The notes beneath the pieces were generated by a model, which saw only the letters and a list, made by a program, of their open reading frames with translations, made no database searches and was not told the origin of the DNA. A program made the translations under genes and the position numbers. 19,817 nucleotides of DNA from contig JASIEW010000045.1 of the NCBI GenBank assembly GCA_030045755.1, positions 1 to 19,817 on the forward strand. Direction: 5' to 3'. Below, in pieces: positions 7,629 to 15,166 of the stretch (position 1 is the stretch's first letter; each line of letters starts with the position of its first letter). Origin of the DNA: Nitrososphaerales archaeon. GTDB lineage: Archaea > Thermoproteota > Nitrososphaeria > Nitrososphaerales > UBA183.

Positions 7629-8540
7629 TCAGTTTGTGGGGGCGAAGAAGGAGCGGACCTTCTCAGCTATCACAGCAACGGCGTCCGTCTGTGCTTCGAG
7701 AGTCTGGCCCCCTATGTGAGGCGTCAGAATGGTATTCGGAGCAGACAGGATCGGCCCCGTAGGCGGCTCTTTCTCGAAGACGTCCAGGGCGGCCCCGCCC
7801 AGTCTCCCTTCCTTGAGCGCGGCCGCGAGGCTCTCCTCGTCCACCACGCCGCCCCTCGAGGTGTTTACCAGGAACGCGCCGCGCTTCATCTGCGACAGCC
7901 TCTGAGCTCCGACCATGTGCCTTGTGTCGTCGGTCAGAGGGACGTGCAGCGTGACGTAGTCGGACGAGGCGAAGAGCTCGTCCAGACCTACCATCCCAAG
8001 CCCGAGCCCAGACACGACGTCTAGAGGGATGGGAACCACGTCGTACGCGAGGACGGACATGCCCATCACCTTCGCTATTTCGGCAATCCTTCTCCCGATC
8101 CGGCCCACTCCGACGATCCCCAAGACCTTGCCCTTCAGCTCCTTCCCGACGAGCGCGTTCTTCTCCCATCGCCCGGCCTTGGTCGACATGTCTGCGGAGA
8201 CCAGCTTTCTGCTCATCGCGAGCATCAGCAGCAGGACGTGTTCGGAGACAGCCTCGACGAGCGACTCGGGACTGTTTACCACCGTGACTCCCCTGGACCT
8301 TGCGAACTCCACGTCGATGTTGTCGAGTCCCGTTCCTTGCCTCGCGACGAGCTTGAGATTCGTGGCTCTGGAGAGGACCTCCTTGTCCACCTTGGTCCTT
8401 GATCTGACGACCAGCGCGTCGTAGCGGCCAACCACCTGCAGCAGCTCGTCACGAGTGATGGTCGGGCGATATTCCACTTCTACCCCTTCTATCAGGAAAC
8501 GGTCAGTCTCGACCGGGTCGCACACCAGGGCCATTACCAT
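7629..8540 (-). CDS. D-2-hydroxyacid / D-3-phosphoglycerate dehydrogenase (SerA-like, no ACT domain)
   Basis: A 303-residue NAD-dependent D-isomer 2-hydroxyacid dehydrogenase. The substrate domain begins with a short Rossmann-like segment; the NAD motif GVGRIGRRIA covers 144-153; the catalytic triad is R229 (TSRGG), E258 (FEKEPP) and H275 (TPHIGG). VARQGTGLDNID (65-76) is typical of phosphoglycerate dehydrogenases, so entry into serine synthesis is the likeliest role. The C-terminus ends soon after the His motif, so there is no serine-sensing ACT domain. The start is ATG 8540 or ATG 8534; both overlap the 3' end of the upstream flavoprotein gene by 30-40 nt, implying co-transcription. Glyoxylate or other hydroxyacid reductase activity is an alternative. 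Confidence 0.9.
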   Translation of the reverse strand: MVMALVCDPVETDRFLIEGVEVEYRPTITRDELLQVVGRYDALVVRSRTKVDKEVLSRATNLKLVARQGTGLDNIDVEFARSRGVTVVNSPESLVEAVSEHVLLLMLAMSRKLVSADMSTKAGRWEKNALVGKELKGKVLGIVGVGRIGRRIAEIAKVMGMSVLAYDVVPIPLDVVSGLGLGMVGLDELFASSDYVTLHVPLTDDTRHMVGAQRLSQMKRGAFLVNTSRGGVVDEESLAAALKEGRLGGAALDVFEKEPPTGPILSAPNTILTPHIGGQTLEAQTDAVAVIAEKVRSFFAPTN

Positions 8541-9777
8541 CTCTTCCCCGCCTCCAATTCAGTCCCTGAGTTACGGCCTGAACCAAGGGCGATATATCGG
8601 TTGAACAGTCCAGCTCCCCGCAGACGAGTGAACGGATGCTGACCGACCGGGAGGCGAACAGCAGCATCGAGGGAGCCACTCCTCTTACTTCCTTCCCGAG
8701 CGCCTGCCCCCCGAGCACCCTTCCGCTCTCTCTGTCCGAGACGACAGAGCAGACTAGCGTCCGGTCCGAAAAGCCCGACTCCGTCGCGTCGAAGCCGGCC
8801 GCCCGAGCGTCCCACAGGCTCAGACCCGCGCTAGCGAAGGCGAGTCCGAAGAGGGTGGTCTCGAAGAGACAGGTTCCGGTGAACCTGACGGACCCTCCTG
8901 CGGCGTTTGCCCCGGCGACCCTGCCAGAGGATACGGCCGAGTCCTCCAAGGAGACCGTATGCCCGCCTGGGAAGGGCGTCTCTGAACAGCCTCCTGCCGC
9001 GTAATAGCCCGGCCACGAAGCTTCCAGTCCGAAATTGGTCAGGATGCAACCGTGCGGGCCCTCAGGGAGGTCTGATGATGGCCGGTTCGGGGCGAGGGTC
9101 GGAACGACTGCTACTTCGTCGCACTCGAACGTCCACCCGTCGGCGACCAGGGCCTCGACCCGATCCTGCCCCAGCGCCCGTATGTGGTCGGCGCGACGCA
9201 GCGAGACACCCTTCGACTCTGCCTCTCGGCGTACAGCCCCAACGATTGCAGGGTTCAGTTTCGGATCAGTTACGCCCCCAGGGGACAGGACTACCACCTT
9301 CCTTCTGCCGCCAGACAGCGCGCTCGCCACCCGGAGGGAGGTTAGGCCCCTCCCATACACCACGGGCTTCTCCACCGAGGGGGCCACGCAACCCAGGTCA
9401 AGATAGCAGGAGACGGACGAGAGAATGTGGACGCCAGACTTCCCCGTACCTTGGAAGGCTCCGGAGAGCGACTTCGAACCCGTTGCAACGACAACCGAGT
9501 CGCAGACCACCTGACCCCGCGAGGTCTGCAGCCGGTGTCCCTGTGCCAGGCTGTGCACGGCGGTCCCGTACTCTATCTCGACTCCGGACGGGCAGCGCGC
9601 TGCCGCAGACGCCTCTCTGGAGGCTCTCGGGTCCGTGAGGAGGTCAGGCCACTTGCGCCTGGAAAGGGTGGGCCCGTCTTCCGACTCCAATATCGTAACC
9701 TCCGCCCCTTGCCTGGCCGCTTCGGCGCCGGCTGAGACGCCTGCAGTCCCTCCACCGACGACGCAGACTCTCACCAT
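8503..9777 (-). CDS. Atypical FAD-dependent pyridine nucleotide-disulfide oxidoreductase-like protein
   Basis: A 424-residue two-dinucleotide-binding-domain flavoprotein. The FAD site is VVGGGTAGVSAGAEAA (6-21) with YYAAGG as the later FAD contact. A C-terminal dimerisation domain resembling that of CoA-disulfide reductases and NADH oxidases begins at GTCLFETTLFGLAFASAGL. Two things are odd: the segment after the FAD motif (TLSRRKWPDLL) lacks the redox cysteine normally found there, and the NAD(P)H loop is VYGRGLTSLRVA, with the third motif glycine replaced by Ser. Disulfide reduction is therefore doubtful; an oxidase, a ferredoxin-linked or a non-catalytic role is possible. The ATG at 9777 follows a TATA box by about 29 bp; an upstream open extension overlaps the GTPase gene and is rejected. 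Confidence 0.82.
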   Translation of the reverse strand: MVRVCVVGGGTAGVSAGAEAARQGAEVTILESEDGPTLSRRKWPDLLTDPRASREASAAARCPSGVEIEYGTAVHSLAQGHRLQTSRGQVVCDSVVVATGSKSLSGAFQGTGKSGVHILSSVSCYLDLGCVAPSVEKPVVYGRGLTSLRVASALSGGRRKVVVLSPGGVTDPKLNPAIVGAVRREAESKGVSLRRADHIRALGQDRVEALVADGWTFECDEVAVVPTLAPNRPSSDLPEGPHGCILTNFGLEASWPGYYAAGGCSETPFPGGHTVSLEDSAVSSGRVAGANAAGGSVRFTGTCLFETTLFGLAFASAGLSLWDARAAGFDATESGFSDRTLVCSVVSDRESGRVLGGQALGKEVRGVAPSMLLFASRSVSIRSLVCGELDCSTDISPLVQAVTQGLNWRRGRDGNGPGVRPGRD

Positions 9778-9800
9778 GACGATTGGTTGAGAGGACTGAC

Positions 9801-9810
9801 GGTTATAACG
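9801..9810. promoter_or_regulatory. Symmetric TATA box shared by two divergent genes
   Basis: The sequence GGTTATAACG contains the perfect palindrome GTTATAAC. Its centre is about 29 bp from the minus-strand ATG at 9777 and about 26 bp from the plus-strand ATG at 9832, the spacing of a leaderless or near-leaderless archaeal promoter in both directions. No other AT-rich element exists in the 54-bp gap. Confidence 0.7.
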
Positions 9811-9831
9811 GGGCGGAGAGGCGCGTCGAGC

Positions 9832-11037
9832 ATGATTGTGGGGGTCGTCGGCAAACCTAATGTGGGAAAGTCGACCTTCTTCGCGGCTGCCACCCTGAAG
9901 GACGTTCCGATAGCTGACTATCCGTTCACCACCATACAGCCAAACGTAGGGGTCGCCCACCTCCGGACGAAGTGCGCGTGCAGGGTCATGGGCGTGACGG
10001 ACAAGCCCCGGAACTCCGCCTGCGTTGACGGCGTCCGTCTCATCCCTGTCAAACTGGTCGACGTCGCGGGTCTGGTCGAGGGCGCCTCCCAAGGAAGGGG
10101 ACTCGGGAACCAGTTCCTCGATGACCTCCGGCAGGCGGACGCGCTCATCCACGTGGTGGACGCCTCGGGATCGACCGACGTCGAAGGAAGGAAGGCGCCC
10201 CAAGGGTCGCACGACCCCACGGGCGACATAGACATGGTCGAACGTGAGTTCGACCTGTGGGTGTATGGGCTGCTCAGAAAGGACTGGGAGAGGGCGTCCC
10301 ACATGGTCGACCAGAAGGGAGACAAGGTCGTCGAGCACCTTGCGAACAGGCTCTCCGGACTCTCCGTGAGCGTCGAAGACATAGAGCAGGCCGCCCTTCA
10401 TCTCGGCCTAAAGACGGAGAAGCCGAGCGCCTGGACCGACGCCCAGCTGCTTCAGCTGGCGTCCGGAGTACGCCAGATGACCAAGCCTTCGCTCATAGCC
10501 GCTAACAAGGCCGACCTTCCTACGTCTGGCCGCTTCATCGAAGCGCTGAACAAGACTGGCCGAAAGATCGTACCCTGCGCCTCAGAGGCCGAGTTGCTCC
10601 TAAGAAGAGCCGGAGAGCATGGGCTGGTCAGATACGTGCCCGGCGACGCGAAGTTCGAGATCCCTGACCCGGCGAAGCTGTCGGGGGCCCAGGCTGAGGC
10701 TCTCACGATGGTGGAAGAGAAGGTGATGCGGCCCTATGGAGGAACGGGAGTGCAGGAGGCAGTCAATCAGTCGTTCTTCGGGCTGTTACAAGCTATCGTG
10801 GTCTACCCGGTCGAGGACGAGAACAAGCTGTCGGACAAGGCCGGGGCCGTGCTCCCTGACGCGTTCGTAATGAAGGGCGGCTCTACCACCCTGGACCTAG
10901 CCCGAGCAGTGCACACTGAACTCGCCGAGACGTTCCTCTATGCCGTGGACGCCAAGACCGGCAAGAGGCTTTCGTCGGAGCACAAGCTCCAGGACGGAGA
11001 CATAGTGAAGATCGTATCAAGCGGCAAGAGGAGCTAG
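9832..11037 (+). CDS. YchF-family GTPase (archaeal MJ1332/YGR210 subgroup) with TGS domain
   Basis: A 401-residue Obg-like P-loop GTPase. G1 is GKPNVGKS (7-14), G3 is DVAG (77-80) and G4 is NKAD (225-228). The retained NKxD predicts guanine specificity, unlike bacterial YchF/eukaryotic Ola1, which have a changed G4 and prefer ATP. A long helical insertion (about 140-220) and a C-terminal TGS domain (about 320-400, with the final motif LQDGDIVKIVSS) match the archaeal subgroup. Members associate with ribosomes; the precise role is unresolved. The ATG at 9832 sits directly before the P-loop strand and 26 bp after the shared TATA box; a longer start at 9787 would precede that box. The 3' end overlaps rps3ae by 21 nt tail to tail. 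Confidence 0.93.
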   Translation: MIVGVVGKPNVGKSTFFAAATLKDVPIADYPFTTIQPNVGVAHLRTKCACRVMGVTDKPRNSACVDGVRLIPVKLVDVAGLVEGASQGRGLGNQFLDDLRQADALIHVVDASGSTDVEGRKAPQGSHDPTGDIDMVEREFDLWVYGLLRKDWERASHMVDQKGDKVVEHLANRLSGLSVSVEDIEQAALHLGLKTEKPSAWTDAQLLQLASGVRQMTKPSLIAANKADLPTSGRFIEALNKTGRKIVPCASEAELLLRRAGEHGLVRYVPGDAKFEIPDPAKLSGAQAEALTMVEEKVMRPYGGTGVQEAVNQSFFGLLQAIVVYPVEDENKLSDKAGAVLPDAFVMKGGSTTLDLARAVHTELAETFLYAVDAKTGKRLSSEHKLQDGDIVKIVSSGKRS

Positions 11038-11640
11038 CTTCTCCGCCTGCTTCGCCTCCGGCTTGAAGATGAGCTTGCTCTTCCTTACGCCTACGTGCCT
11101 CAGGTGCGTCACCTTCTTCGCTTCGTTGTACACGTCCGAAGCCACCTTCTGGAGGACGAGCTCCTGGACGAACCCCTCATAGTTCATGCCCGCCGCCTTC
11201 TCTCCTATGACCTTGTCCATTATCAGCCTCAGGTCGTGCTTCTTCGAGCTGTTCATCTTCCCCTGCGACAAGGCCGTGCAGTAGACCCTGACGACGTATC
11301 CGTCCTTCGTCGTGTAGTCCCTGATGAAGTCCGACATCGACGAGCCGCGCCTGATCAGACTGCGCAGGAATTCGCGGGAGTACTCGTGGCCCTTGAACAC
11401 GGTGTGGGCCGTCTGTCCTTCGACGGCGTCTATCTGGAAGAAGAGCTTGAAGGCGTAGTGCTGAGGGTCCTGCTTCAGGATGTCGTAGAGGGTCGTTTCG
11501 ATGACCCGGCCGATCGCCTTCTCCGAGTCAGTAACAGGGACCATCGATATCGGGGCGTTGCCGAATGAGGGCGAAGCTGTGACCGTGAGCCACGACTTCA
11601 GCTTCCACTTGTCTCTTACCTTCGCTACCTTCTTTGGCAA
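11017..11640 (-). CDS. rps3ae: 30S ribosomal protein S3Ae (eS1)
   Basis: A 207-residue small-subunit ribosomal protein. The N-terminal VRDKWKLKSWLTVTASPSFG, followed by the SEKAIGRVIETTLYDIL block and the YSREFLRSLIRRGSS block, are diagnostic of S3Ae. The start is TTG; upstream there is no in-frame ATG, and a TATA box sits about 30 bp away, so a near-leaderless TTG start is likely. It is the last gene of the long minus-strand cluster that begins near 17.3 kb, and it probably has its own promoter in the 34-bp gap after serS. Its stop is within the last codons of the convergent GTPase gene. Confidence 0.95.
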   Translation of the reverse strand: MPKKVAKVRDKWKLKSWLTVTASPSFGNAPISMVPVTDSEKAIGRVIETTLYDILKQDPQHYAFKLFFQIDAVEGQTAHTVFKGHEYSREFLRSLIRRGSSMSDFIRDYTTKDGYVVRVYCTALSQGKMNSSKKHDLRLIMDKVIGEKAAGMNYEGFVQELVLQKVASDVYNEAKKVTHLRHVGVRKSKLIFKPEAKQAEKLAPLAA

Positions 11641-11664
11641 TCGAGGATGCCCGTTCCGTGTCCT

Positions 11665-11674
11665 GCTTATAACC
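11665..11674 (-). promoter_or_regulatory. TATA box of rps3ae
   Basis: The minus strand reads GGTTATAAGC, immediately after the serS TGA and about 30 bp before the TTG start. It suggests independent transcription of this ribosomal gene within the cluster. Confidence 0.6.
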
Positions 11675-12952
11675 TCACTGAGGATGTAACGACTCTGTCT
11701 TCCCCATGTAGGGGTGCAGGGCCTTCGGTATCCTCACTGAGCCGTCTCTCTGCTGGAAGTTCTCGATCATGGCGACCATCGTCCGCGTCACGACCGCGGT
11801 GGAGTTCAGAGTATGGACCAGAGTGGTCGGGTCGCTCGTCCTGTCCCTGTACCTGATTTGCAGGCGCCGGGCCTGGAAGTCGGTCACGTTGCTCGCGGAT
11901 GCCATCTCCCTGTAGTTTTCTTGGCCCGGAAGCCATGCCTCCAGGTCGTAGGTCTTCGCCGACATGAACCCGGTGTCGCCCGAGCAGAGGGCCACCACCC
12001 TGTAGGGTATGCCGAGGGCCTGGTAGATCTTCTCGACGTTGTCCACGAGCTCGTCGTGGATCTTCCAGCTGTCCTGAGGCTTCGAGAACACGACCTGCTC
12101 GACCTTGTAGAACTGGTGGACGCGGAAGATCCCTTTCGTGTCCTTGCCGTGCGCGCCGGCCTCTACCCTGAAGCACGGGCTGATCCCGCAGAATCTGGCC
12201 GGGAGATAGCTGCCTTCGAGTATCTCGTCCTTGTGCATCGAGACCAGCGGATGCTCGGACGTGGCGATCAGGTTGAGGTCTTCGCCTTCGACTTTGTAGA
12301 TGACTGGACCGAAGTCTTCGATGTTCACGACCCCCTCGTAGGCTGCCCTGTTGAGCATGAAGGGCGGTTCGACCGGGGTGAATCCCCGCTCCGTGAGGAA
12401 GTCGATTGCATACTGCATTATGGCGTGCTCCAGCTTTACCGCGTCTCCCTTCAAGAAGAAGAAGCGGGCGCCGGCCACTTTGGCCGCCCTCTCCAAGTCG
12501 ACCATTCCCAGAGAGAGGAGGATGTCTATGTGGTCCCTGGGCTTGAAGTCGAACTCGGGCTTCTTGCCCCAGGTCCTTACGGTGACGCTCTCGGTCTCGT
12601 CCTTCCCATCGGGCACGCTGTCGTGCAGCATGTTGGGCAGGCTCATGAGCGCAGCGTTCAGACGAGAGTATTGTGCGTCTACCCTGGCATCAGTCTCTTT
12701 GATCTTGCCCGGCACATCCTTCACCTCTGCGAGCTTCTCCTCTACCGGAAGGCCCTTCTTCTTCATGTCGGCGACGGCGGAGGTCAGCTCGTTCTGCCTG
12801 TGCCTGAGCCTGTCCGCCTCGGCCTTGAGCCTCCTCCACTCGGCGTCGGCCCTCGCGGCCTCCTCCACGAGGTAGATCTTCTGAACAGCGCCCCTCCTCT
12901 CGAGGTTCCGTACGACTGCTTTCGGATCATCTCTGACAGTCTTGATGTCCAT
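11675..12952 (-). CDS. serS: Seryl-tRNA synthetase (class II, standard type)
   Basis: A 425-residue enzyme that charges tRNA-Ser. The N-terminal tRNA-binding coiled-coil arm spans about 30-105. TSEHPL (231-236) is the serine-binding loop; class II motif 2 is around FRVEAGAHGKDTKGIFRVHQF (261-281), and motif 3 is in the VTRTMVAMIENFQQRDGSV segment (388-406), followed by IPKALHPYM. This is the common SerRS, not the rare methanogen type. The ATG at 12952 overlaps the pcc1 stop as TGATG, and a strong Shine-Dalgarno GGAGGAGGG lies 10 nt upstream, so coupled translation is likely. An adjacent TTG one codon upstream is less likely. Confidence 0.97.
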   Translation of the reverse strand: MDIKTVRDDPKAVVRNLERRGAVQKIYLVEEAARADAEWRRLKAEADRLRHRQNELTSAVADMKKKGLPVEEKLAEVKDVPGKIKETDARVDAQYSRLNAALMSLPNMLHDSVPDGKDETESVTVRTWGKKPEFDFKPRDHIDILLSLGMVDLERAAKVAGARFFFLKGDAVKLEHAIMQYAIDFLTERGFTPVEPPFMLNRAAYEGVVNIEDFGPVIYKVEGEDLNLIATSEHPLVSMHKDEILEGSYLPARFCGISPCFRVEAGAHGKDTKGIFRVHQFYKVEQVVFSKPQDSWKIHDELVDNVEKIYQALGIPYRVVALCSGDTGFMSAKTYDLEAWLPGQENYREMASASNVTDFQARRLQIRYRDRTSDPTTLVHTLNSTAVVTRTMVAMIENFQQRDGSVRIPKALHPYMGKTESLHPQ

Positions 12953-13212
12953 CAAGGGCTTGCCCTCCTCCGATGGCTCCGGTCAGCGGCAGTGGATAAA
13001 AGCCATACCTGCTCGAATAGCTCGATGTCGAGCAAGAGGGCGATGGAAGTCGACACCACGCTTCTGGGGCTCTCCGACTCGACTCTGAGGCGGACAGTCT
13101 GGTCCGAGCCCTTCATGGAGAGCGTCATCCCCTTCGGGACCGCCTGGTTGTCCGGAGCGAGTACGGAGGTAAGAGCGCGCCTCACGGACTCGTCAGAGCA
13201 TGCAACGGTCAT
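12952..13212 (-). CDS. pcc1: KEOPS complex subunit Pcc1
   Basis: An 86-residue protein matching Pcc1, the dimerising subunit that binds Kae1 and helps recruit tRNA in t6A37 synthesis. The LAPDN motif (18-22), the central VRLRVESESPRSVVSTSIALLLDIELFEQ segment and the short alpha/beta length are characteristic of the family. It is preceded by 14 nt after the RecJ-like stop and followed by serS with stop/start overlap (TGATG). An antisense open frame of similar length on the plus strand is a shadow. The last ~14 residues (Arg-rich, after LLSTAAD) are longer than usual. Small size makes it easy to miss in annotation. Confidence 0.9.
   Translation of the reverse strand: MTVACSDESVRRALTSVLAPDNQAVPKGMTLSMKGSDQTVRLRVESESPRSVVSTSIALLLDIELFEQVWLLSTAADRSHRRRASP
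12963..12971 (-). promoter_or_regulatory. Strong Shine-Dalgarno of serS
   Basis: The minus strand reads GGAGGAGGG, ending 10 nt before the serS ATG, inside the 3' end of pcc1. A TATA-like GGCTTTTATCC lies further upstream at 12994-13004, which could provide an internal promoter. Confidence 0.7.
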
Positions 13213-13226
13213 AGCCGCGGAGACCC

Positions 13227-14636
13227 TCAATGGGACATCCGCTCTGTGATGACCCTGTAGAACTCGCTGGCGGCCGCGGCGGGGACCTTCGCACCCGCGG
13301 CCATCGAATGGCCCCCTCCTACCCCTCCCACGGACTCGGCGGCTTCTCGCATCAGCAGGCCGAGGTTCACCTCTCCTGAGAATCCGTCCCCCACCCTGCT
13401 CGATATCTTCAGTTCCGAGTCGCCGCTCGTCGCACTCCCGACGACTACGCTGTCCTTGTATCCTGGCGACGAAGTGAGTATGGATATGACAGGGCCCAGA
13501 AGTCTTTCGTCCACTGCGCCCTCGCCTCTGACCAAGATCAGCCGTCCGTGATGCTCGACCCTCTGGTGGTCCGTCGTCAGCGTCTCCAGGGCCCTGTTGA
13601 GCGCGGACCTGTACTCTCCCAAGGTCTTCATCGCGTCCTTCAGGGCGCCGCCCCTGTCCCCGAGGCAGATCGCTATGCCCGTCCCCGTGGCCCCCATCCT
13701 CCCGCACGAGTTCAGGAGCGTCCCGAACTCCCTCGCATCCCTCAGCGGCGTGAAGGACTCCTCGAACTCCAGCGTGTAGACGCTCCCGATAAGGCTCGAC
13801 AGCGCCTCGGTGGCTCCTTCGGACGGCCCCAGCATCCCGGCTACTATCTCGGTCAGCTTCATCTTCTCGTCGGGCGAGAGCGAAGCGATCGTCCTCCACG
13901 AACCTCCTTCCATCAGCTTCAGCCCGGATCGATGAAGCAGCGCCAGGGCGCCGTCCTTGTTCCCCGTCAGCCCTTTCAGGTATGGAGTCGACGTGAGGGC
14001 GACCGACTCGTGTATCGGCCTCGTCTCGCGTCCGGTGAACATGAGGTCCTTGGTGAGCGACACCAACCCGGTGGCAATGGCATCCTCCGACGCGGAGGCG
14101 TTGAGTCCGACGAGCGACCTGTCGGAGCCGGCGTCCTGCCTATCCGCGAGAGCGCCGACGACCGCGAGCGGAGACAGGTCGGTGTTGGTCGGGTCCAAGG
14201 CCAAGGCGAAGTAGTACGCCATCGATGAAGAGCACGCCTCTCTTCCGCCGTCGTATCCGTAGGCCCACGCGTTCACGACGGACGGCCGGCGCATGTCTTC
14301 CTCCGAAAGCTGGTGGTGGTCGATGACGAGGTATCTTCCGTCGAACGCGGACTCCAGCTCTGCAATGAGGGTCGACGCGAGGTCCGTGAAGACGTAGTAG
14401 TCGAACTTCTGCGCTCTGAGCGCCTCGATGGTCTTCGGGTCGAGCTCCGGAACTGTCCGAACCACGACGTTGGCGCCCTTCCTCATCAGCGATGAAAAGA
14501 CCATCGACCCGCTGCAGAGCCCGTCGGCGTCGATGTGGGTGACGACGAGTATCCTCTTACGGGTGGTGGCCAGCCTGAGGACGTCCGGCGCCAGTGAGCG
14601 GTATCTGGCGGTCAGGCCTTCCTGATCGGCCGGCAG
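13227..14636 (-). CDS. RecJ-like DHH/DHHA1 phosphoesterase; probable CTG start
   Basis: A DHH-superfamily exonuclease or nanoRNase related to archaeal RecJ/GAN, which acts in replication and repair and, in Thermococcales, binds GINS. With the proposed start the protein has 469 residues: HIDADG (34-39) is motif I, IDHHQ (D106-H107-H108) the DHH motif, GALADRQD motif IV, and GGGHSMAAGA (from 440) the DHHA1 domain. There is no ATG, GTG or TTG between the S15 stop and motif I; the first ATG is at 14504, after motif I. A CTG at 14636 lies 6 nt after GGAGGG, so it is the best start. Alternatives are an ATT at 14654, a sequence error, or read-through from rps15. It is followed by pcc1 after 14 nt. 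Confidence 0.88.
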   Translation of the reverse strand: MPADQEGLTARYRSLAPDVLRLATTRKRILVVTHIDADGLCSGSMVFSSLMRKGANVVVRTVPELDPKTIEALRAQKFDYYVFTDLASTLIAELESAFDGRYLVIDHHQLSEEDMRRPSVVNAWAYGYDGGREACSSSMAYYFALALDPTNTDLSPLAVVGALADRQDAGSDRSLVGLNASASEDAIATGLVSLTKDLMFTGRETRPIHESVALTSTPYLKGLTGNKDGALALLHRSGLKLMEGGSWRTIASLSPDEKMKLTEIVAGMLGPSEGATEALSSLIGSVYTLEFEESFTPLRDAREFGTLLNSCGRMGATGTGIAICLGDRGGALKDAMKTLGEYRSALNRALETLTTDHQRVEHHGRLILVRGEGAVDERLLGPVISILTSSPGYKDSVVVGSATSGDSELKISSRVGDGFSGEVNLGLLMREAAESVGGVGGGHSMAAGAKVPAAAASEFYRVITERMSH

Positions 14637-14642
14637 AACGAA

Positions 14643-14648
14643 CCCTCC
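14643..14648 (-). promoter_or_regulatory. Shine-Dalgarno deciding the RecJ-like start
   Basis: The minus strand reads GGAGGG here, 6 nt before the CTG at 14636 and just after the rps15 stop. No other start codon is at a suitable distance in the right frame. Confidence 0.6.
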
Positions 14649-14654
14649 TTCAAT

Positions 14655-15104
14655 CTATGCCAGTTGGGCTACGACGGCTGTGTACTTGAAGTCATGCGGC
14701 AGGATGCCTCTGCTCTTGTAATACTTCGAGAGCCTGTAGATCTTCGCTTCGATCAGCTCCAGCGAGTGGACGTTCTTTCTGTCGCTCCCGTGCACCTGGA
14801 GGTGCCTCTGGACTCTCTGAGCGCGGTCCATCAGGTCCTGGAGGTCTTGGGGAAGCTTCGGAGCCGCCTTCCCTTCAAGCAGGACCTCCATTACAGACTT
14901 TCCAACAATCGGCTTCACCAGCGGGATTCCGTGGTCGTCCCTGAGCACCATCCCTATCCTGCTGGGGGTCATGCCCTCCTTTGCGAGCTTCAGCGCGGTC
15001 GCCTTGACCTCCTCGGGCTTCACGTTCGTCCACGCCGGAGGGCCTTTGCTGGTGGGCCTGGTCTGGTGTGACTTCCCATGCCTGTGAGAGTGTATCCTAG
15101 CCAA
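14655..15104 (-). CDS. rps15: 30S ribosomal protein S15 (archaeal uS15)
   Basis: A 149-residue archaeal/eukaryotic-type S15. The N-terminal extension ARIHSHRHGKSHQTRP is typical, followed by the WTNVKPEEV helix, the GMTPSRIGMVLRDDHGIP block and the C-terminal S15 fold ending in LEAKIYRLSKYYKSRGILP-like sequence. The start is TTG; upstream is no in-frame ATG. A TATA-like element is about 41 bp upstream, leaving a short leader without a clear Shine-Dalgarno. The rps15 - recJ-like neighbourhood recurs in archaea. Its TAG stop is in the same frame as the RecJ-like gene. Confidence 0.95.
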   Translation of the reverse strand: MARIHSHRHGKSHQTRPTSKGPPAWTNVKPEEVKATALKLAKEGMTPSRIGMVLRDDHGIPLVKPIVGKSVMEVLLEGKAAPKLPQDLQDLMDRAQRVQRHLQVHGSDRKNVHSLELIEAKIYRLSKYYKSRGILPHDFKYTAVVAQLA

Positions 15105-15139
15105 AATCGAAACGTCTTCGTCGACACCTCTCGAATAGT

Positions 15140-15149
15140 CAGATAAACC
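15140..15149 (-). promoter_or_regulatory. TATA-like box of rps15
   Basis: The minus strand reads GGTTTATCTG, about 41 bp before the TTG start and within the 62-bp gap after bud32. It could start a second transcript for rps15, the RecJ-like gene and pcc1. Confidence 0.5.
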
Positions 15150-15166
15150 TTGCCGACAGTTCCCCG

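Noticed and set aside
9778..10401. Long N-terminal extension of the flavoprotein frame
   Set aside because: It runs antisense through the GTPase gene; the FAD motif begins right after ATG 9777 and a TATA box lies just upstream of that ATG.
11813..13249. A 478-codon open frame on the plus strand
   Set aside because: It is antisense to serS and pcc1, both recognised by strong family motifs; the translation is low-complexity and has no recognisable motif. High GC makes long antisense frames common.
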